Source of the DNA: Daejeonella sp.
Lineage (GTDB): Bacteria; Bacteroidota; Bacteroidia; Sphingobacteriales; Sphingobacteriaceae
DNA: 35,614 nucleotides
Direction: 5' to 3'
Assembly (NCBI RefSeq): GCF_030684675.1
Contig: NZ_JAUXXZ010000011.1
Coordinates: 1-35,614 of the forward strand
Of the stretch, positions 31,735-35,614 are shown one piece after another. Under the pieces are notes generated by a model. It searched no databases and was not told where the DNA came from. It worked only from the letters and a program-made list of their open reading frames with translations. The position numbers and the translations under genes are program-made. Position 1 is the first letter of the stretch. Every line of letters begins with the position of its first letter.

Positions 31735-33759
31735 ATGAAAATCATCTGCCTGCTTTTTTCTCTTTTCTTAGTTCAGGTCGCGATTGCTCAAAACCCACAT
31801 ACGGCCCGATTGAAGCAGGAGCTATTGCAGGCGAAAAATGATACCGCTAAGGTATTAATTATGTCAGATATAAGTACTTCTTACCGCCTTTCTAAGCCTG
31901 ATTCTGCACTACTATATGGTAAGAAGGGTTTAAAATTAGCAAGACGGATTGCTTATTTAAAAGGAGAAGGGAGGTGTTTGGCCAGGGTTGCATTTGTCAG
32001 TGCTGAATCTGGGAACACCCCGGAGGCTTTTAAATATTTTCTGGAAGCGTTACACTTAAATGACAAAAGTCAGGACTGGGAAGGGAAAGTTCAAACCCTA
32101 AATATGATAGGACTGATGTTTCATACAATAGCAAATTATGATGAGGCACGTAAATACCTTTTCCAGGCTAAAAAAATGTATGAAGATAAAAAACTGACTG
32201 ACGATACCAATATAATTACATCCTTAACAAATATTGGATTTACTTATTTATCTGAAAATCGATTAGATTCAGCCAGGGTTTACCTGTTTCAAACATACGA
32301 ATTGGTAAAAAATTCTAAAGATATACATCAAAGTATCAGAGGGAACCCAAGCCCCTATGTAGTCCGGGAGATCGGCAATTTATATGAACACTCAGGAAAT
32401 AATGAGGAGGCATTACGGTATTACCGTCAAAGTATTATTGAAGGCCAGGTTGAAAACGATTTAAGAAGTTTGTGTGTTTCTTATCAGCTCATGTCGAATT
32501 GGTTTAAAAAAAATAATCAGCCTGATTCTTCCATAGTTTATGCCCGAAAAGCTCTTCTCACTGCAAAATCGCTGCCTTTTATGCAGGGAATTTTGCGGGC
32601 CGCTGTTTCTTTAAATGATATTTATCGAATTAAAGGAAATAAAGATAGTGTACTTAAATATATGTCACTCACCATCGCCGCAAATAATAGTCTGTTTAAC
32701 CCGGAACGAATGAGGAAGATACAAATGATAAGTTTGGCTGAACAGCAGCGGCTTCAGCAAATGCAGGAACAACAGGAGCGTTTTAATAACAGGCTTAAAA
32801 TTTATGGCTTATTAGGCGGGGTAGCGATTTTAGTATTCATTGCTTTTCTTTTATGGCGCAATATCCGGCAACAAAAAATTGCAAATGCCCTGGTTCAACA
32901 GGAAAAAGAGAAAGTTGAAAGTACATTGCAGGAGCTTAAAGTAACCCAAACCCAGCTCATCCAATCTGAAAAGATGGCTTCCCTGGGCGAGCTTACCGCT
33001 GGCATCGCCCATGAGATACAAAACCCCTTGAATTTTGTCAACAACTTCTCTGAAGTGAGCATGGAGCTGATTGAAGAAGTCAAAAGTGAAAAGCTAAAAG
33101 CGAAAAGCGAGCGGAGTGAAGAATTAGAAAATGAACTTCTGGATGATATATCCCAAAATCTCCAAAAAATATCCCACCACGGCAAACGGGCAGATTTTAT
33201 AGTAAAAGGGATGCTCCAGCACAGCCGAACGAGTACCGGGGAAAAGCAGTTAACCAACCTCAATACTCTGGCCGATGAATTTCTAAAACTCTCCTACCAC
33301 GGGCATCGGGCAAAAGACAAATCGTTCAATGCCGAACTGGTTACCAATTTTGATCCGGATCTGCCTAAAGTAAATATCGTACAGCAGGATATTGGACGGG
33401 TGCTGCTGAATTTGTTTAATAATGCGTTTTACGCGGTGCAGGAAAAGCGAAAAGCTGAAAGCCCAAAGCAAAATGAAGAATACAAACCGGTAGTTGAAGT
33501 AAGCACTTTAGTCAAAGATGGCTTTGTAGTCATTTCCGTAAGAGACAACGGCAACGGCATCCCCGAAGGGATCAAAGACAAGATCATGCAGCCGTTTTTT
33601 ACCACAAAGCCAACAGGCGAAGGGACAGGATTGGGCTTATCCTTGAGTTATGATATTATCAAAGCGCATTGTGGAGAAATAAAAGTGGAAACCCTGCCTG
33701 CCGATAGGCATGGGAAAGAAGGCGAAGGTGCAGCATTTATTATTCAATTACCTGTTTAA
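31735..33759 (+). CDS. Membrane sensor histidine kinase with periplasmic TPR domain (copy 2)
   Basis: A 674-residue protein from ATG 31735 (MKIICLLFSLFLVQVAIAQ is a clean signal peptide and a Shine-Dalgarno sits seven bases upstream). Periplasmic TPR repeats span about 30-330 (for example NNEEALRYYRQSIIEGQ). A glutamine-rich coiled coil comes next, then a transmembrane helix at about 357-379 (LLGGVAILVFIAFLLW). The kinase core has HEIQNPLNF (His426), LFNNAFYAV, DNGNGIP and GEGTGLGLS. Sensor halves of copies 1 and 2 are only generally alike, whereas kinase halves match closely, including long stretches of almost identical DNA. That points to tandem duplication with later conversion or sensor replacement. 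No dedicated response regulator is adjacent. Confidence 0.9.
   Translation: MKIICLLFSLFLVQVAIAQNPHTARLKQELLQAKNDTAKVLIMSDISTSYRLSKPDSALLYGKKGLKLARRIAYLKGEGRCLARVAFVSAESGNTPEAFKYFLEALHLNDKSQDWEGKVQTLNMIGLMFHTIANYDEARKYLFQAKKMYEDKKLTDDTNIITSLTNIGFTYLSENRLDSARVYLFQTYELVKNSKDIHQSIRGNPSPYVVREIGNLYEHSGNNEEALRYYRQSIIEGQVENDLRSLCVSYQLMSNWFKKNNQPDSSIVYARKALLTAKSLPFMQGILRAAVSLNDIYRIKGNKDSVLKYMSLTIAANNSLFNPERMRKIQMISLAEQQRLQQMQEQQERFNNRLKIYGLLGGVAILVFIAFLLWRNIRQQKIANALVQQEKEKVESTLQELKVTQTQLIQSEKMASLGELTAGIAHEIQNPLNFVNNFSEVSMELIEEVKSEKLKAKSERSEELENELLDDISQNLQKISHHGKRADFIVKGMLQHSRTSTGEKQLTNLNTLADEFLKLSYHGHRAKDKSFNAELVTNFDPDLPKVNIVQQDIGRVLLNLFNNAFYAVQEKRKAESPKQNEEYKPVVEVSTLVKDGFVVISVRDNGNGIPEGIKDKIMQPFFTTKPTGEGTGLGLSLSYDIIKAHCGEIKVETLPADRHGKEGEGAAFIIQLPV
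33082..33109 (+). repeat. Four heptanucleotide repeats in kinase copy 2
   Basis: AAAAGTG, AAAAGCT, AAAAGCG and AAAAGCG, encoding KSEKLKAKS at the position equivalent to the copy 1 element. The order of variants differs from copy 1, so the repeat has changed since the duplication or was converted separately. Confidence 0.8.
33443..33456 (+). repeat. Two heptanucleotide repeats in the ATPase loop of kinase copy 2
   Basis: AAAAGCG then AAAAGCT, encoding EKRKA after FYAVQ, followed by degenerate AAAGC copies (to about 33470). Same location as in copy 1. Confidence 0.65.
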
Positions 33760-33767
33760 ACAATAAA

Positions 33768-34619
33768 ATGTATTTTATGACCAGTCAAGATAAATTATTC
33801 AAGCAGCAAAAAGTAAGAACACACTGGGATGAGAAAGAAGAGAAATGGTATTTCTCTGTTGTGGATGTAATTTCTATACTAACCAATCAACCTACTTTTC
33901 AGGGAGCAAGAAATTACTGGAAAGTTCTTAAAAGCCGACTGCTCAAAGAGGGAAATGAAACGGTTACAAATTGTAACCGTTTGAAATTAGTAGCAGAAGA
34001 TGGTAAAATGCGAATGACAGATGTAGCTGATACAGAACAATTGCTCCGTCTCATTCAATCCATTCCCTCACCCAAGGCTGAGCCCTTTAAATTATGGCTG
34101 GCAAAGGTAGGTTATGAACGTATGCAGGAAATAGCCGACCCGGAACAAGGCCTTGACAGGGCAAGAGAAAACTGGCGAAAACTGGGCAGAAGCGAAAAGT
34201 GGATACAGCAGAGGATGACCGGGCAGGATACCCGGAATAAATTAACTGATTATTGGAAGGAAAGTGGTGTAGAGAAATCTGATGAGTTTGCTTTTCTTAC
34301 TAATATCATTCATACAGAATGGGCTGGTTTATCAGTTAAAAAACATAAAGATCTGAAAGGATTGAAAACTCAAAATCTCCGTGACCACATGACGGAAGCA
34401 GAATTAATCTTTACAGCCCTTGCAGAACTTTCGACCCGCCAAATTGCAGAAACCGATAGGGCAAAAGGATTGAAACAGAATGCAACAGCAGGAATGAAAG
34501 GCGGCCGCATTGCAAAAGATGCAAGACTGGCCCTGGAGAATAAAACGGGAAGAAAAGTAATTACAGGAGAAAATTTTTTGCCGCCTGTCTATGAAAAGAA
34601 GAAAATCAATAAGAAATGA
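33768..34619 (+). CDS. Bro-N domain protein, DinD / phage antirepressor-like
   Basis: A 283-residue cytosolic protein. The N-terminal Bro-N domain (about 10-110) shows VRTHWDEKEEKWYFSVVDVI, an N-Y-W-K-V-L-K motif and DVADTEQLLRLIQSIPSP. The C-terminal part (about 120-270) resembles the DNA-damage-inducible DinD-type region (WIQQRMTGQDTRNKLTDYWK, then GLKTQNLRDHMTEAELIFTA). ATG 33768 is eight bases past the kinase stop; a second ATG at 33777 is equally usable. Bro-N proteins are DNA-binding and typical of phages and mobile DNA, but no phage or transposon gene is nearby. Its role here is unknown; it may be a relic cargo gene or a damage-response protein. Confidence 0.8.
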   Translation: MYFMTSQDKLFKQQKVRTHWDEKEEKWYFSVVDVISILTNQPTFQGARNYWKVLKSRLLKEGNETVTNCNRLKLVAEDGKMRMTDVADTEQLLRLIQSIPSPKAEPFKLWLAKVGYERMQEIADPEQGLDRARENWRKLGRSEKWIQQRMTGQDTRNKLTDYWKESGVEKSDEFAFLTNIIHTEWAGLSVKKHKDLKGLKTQNLRDHMTEAELIFTALAELSTRQIAETDRAKGLKQNATAGMKGGRIAKDARLALENKTGRKVITGENFLPPVYEKKKINKK

Positions 34620-34638
34620 TGGAATTAACCTCACAATT

Positions 34639-35614
34639 ATGAAACCTATCCCCGGCTTTGCCTTTTTCCTTCTTATACTTTTACGTCTCACACAGCCATC
34701 GTATAGTCAATCTTCTACACTCCGTTTCGAGCACCTGACCGAAAAGGATGGACTTTCGAACAATCAAGTGACCAGTATTTTACAGGACCGGGAAGGCTTT
34801 ATGTGGTTTGGCACCCGCTACGGATTGAACAAGTACGATGGCTACAACTTTACAGTCTTTAAGCACGATCCCAACAACCCGGCTCATACAATCGCGGGTA
34901 CCAATACAACCGGCATTCACGAAGATAAGGAAGGCAACCTGTGGGTGACTACAAGTGGAGGAGGATTAAATGGAATAGATAAACGTACCGGCAGCATTAC
35001 AACTTTTCTTGACCGTTTTGGAACAACCTTCTTAAAGTTGTATGAAGACCGGCAGGGCTTCTTTTGGATCAGCGTTGCTAGACTAGGTTTGGTGCGGTTC
35101 AATCCGAAAACGGAAGAGTATATCCAGTTTACGAATATAACTGGTAGTGTTGTGGCGGAAGACACATCGGGCAGGTTTTGGATGTTAGAGCCAGGGCGTT
35201 TACGTACATTCCAGCTTAATCGCCGCAGCGGCAAATATACGCTCAATCCTGATCATCTGTTTACTGACACTACGCTCATTTTCTCTTCAGCTCGCATGGA
35301 TCAAGATGGGATGTTATGGATTGGTACAAGGAATAAAGGATTATTCACTCTTAATACTAATGCCAGTCCTCTGCAACTAAGGCCTTACAATCCTGGCGGA
35401 CAGGTCAATCAATCTATCAACACCAATGGCATATACGAAGATGCCGATGGATTTCTTTGGTTAGCCACTACCGAAGGACTGCAACGCATAAACAAAAAAA
35501 CCAATGAGGTAATTACCTACCGGTCCGACCCTGCCCTTCCCGGCACGTTGAGCAGCAATAATATACTTTGCGTTTATAAAGACCGTGAGGGTGTGCTTTG
35601 GGTAGGCACCGTCA
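34639..35614 (+). CDS. N-terminal part of a two-component sensor with periplasmic beta-propeller (HTCS-type), cut by window edge
   Basis: An open frame from ATG 34639 runs to the window end without a stop (325 codons). The signal peptide is FAFFLLILLRLTQPSYSQ. Reg_prop-type propeller repeats follow, each with D-x-x-G-x-x-W and a trailing G-L: DREGFMWFGTRYGL, DKEGNLWVTTSGGGL, DRQGFFWISVARLGL, DQDGMLWIGTRNKGL, DADGFLWLATTEGL and DREGVLWVGT. The opening FEHLTEKDGLSNNQVTSILQ is diagnostic of hybrid two-component systems or ligand-sensing kinases of Bacteroidota. The Y_Y_Y, transmembrane, kinase and any AraC output domains would lie beyond the window. Confidence 0.88.
   Translation, partial: MKPIPGFAFFLLILLRLTQPSYSQSSTLRFEHLTEKDGLSNNQVTSILQDREGFMWFGTRYGLNKYDGYNFTVFKHDPNNPAHTIAGTNTTGIHEDKEGNLWVTTSGGGLNGIDKRTGSITTFLDRFGTTFLKLYEDRQGFFWISVARLGLVRFNPKTEEYIQFTNITGSVVAEDTSGRFWMLEPGRLRTFQLNRRSGKYTLNPDHLFTDTTLIFSSARMDQDGMLWIGTRNKGLFTLNTNASPLQLRPYNPGGQVNQSINTNGIYEDADGFLWLATTEGLQRINKKTNEVITYRSDPALPGTLSSNNILCVYKDREGVLWVGTV

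Noticed and set aside
32895-33263. Minus-strand frame of 122 codons in kinase copy 2 (related frame at 30876-31064 in copy 1)
   Set aside because: Opposite a conserved kinase domain; similarity between the two frames follows from the paralogous sense genes.

Overview
The window is from a Bacteroidota genome, most likely a Sphingobacteriaceae-type soil or plant degrader (Pedobacter, Mucilaginibacter, Solitalea or similar). The evidence is a SusC/SusD pair preceded by an ECF sigma / FecR anti-sigma pair, a DUF4974 tail on the FecR protein, A-rich leaders instead of strong Shine-Dalgarno sites, lipoboxes and Tat signals of Bacteroidota type, and a periplasmic-propeller (HTCS-type) sensor at the right edge. 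No rRNA, tRNA, CRISPR array, integrase or transposase was seen.

Region 1 (1-4202) is miscellaneous. It holds the tail of an unidentified gene, an MFS transporter closed by a long hairpin, two convergent minus-strand genes (a Tat-exported Dabb protein and a secreted SGNH/sialate O-acetylesterase-like enzyme), and a secreted alkaline-phosphatase-superfamily protein that appears to carry an in-frame internal deletion.

Region 2 (4326-19477) has ten co-oriented genes: ECF sigma, FecR-type anti-sigma, SusC with an STN signalling domain, SusD, HpcH/HpaI aldolase, GntP permease, tartronate-semialdehyde-type reductase, Tat-exported mannonate-dehydratase-like TIM barrel, glucarate-dehydratase-like enolase-superfamily enzyme, and a PQQ dehydrogenase lipoprotein with a built-in cytochrome c. 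The dehydratase, aldolase and reductase are together the aldarate route: glucarate to 5-keto-4-deoxyglucarate, to pyruvate plus tartronate semialdehyde, to glycerate. My reading is that a glycan- or uronate-containing ligand enters through SusCD, is oxidised in the periplasm by the PQQ enzyme, crosses the inner membrane through GntP, and is catabolised. The STN/FecR/sigma chain would provide transport-coupled induction.

Region 3 (19474-29266) is a signalling island. It has a YitT-family membrane protein and an HD-domain phosphohydrolase (both minus strand), then a cytosolic giant hybrid histidine kinase of about 1,908 residues, a single-domain response regulator, and a class III nucleotide cyclase with its own GAF-like region. 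The kinase carries seven near-repeat GAF units plus an eighth divergent GAF. The seven fall into three subtypes in the order A-B-C-A-B-C-C, which records duplication of a three-domain cassette.

Region 4 (29267-35614) starts with a small gene remnant. Two tandem periplasmic-TPR histidine kinases follow, with closely related kinase halves that contain in-frame heptanucleotide (AAAAGCN) repeats. Next come an orphan Bro-N/DinD-like protein and the start of a propeller-type sensor cut by the window edge.

The best candidates for something undescribed are the A-B-C-A-B-C-C GAF kinase with its cyclase/HD neighbourhood, and the SusCD-linked periplasmic-oxidation plus aldarate operon.
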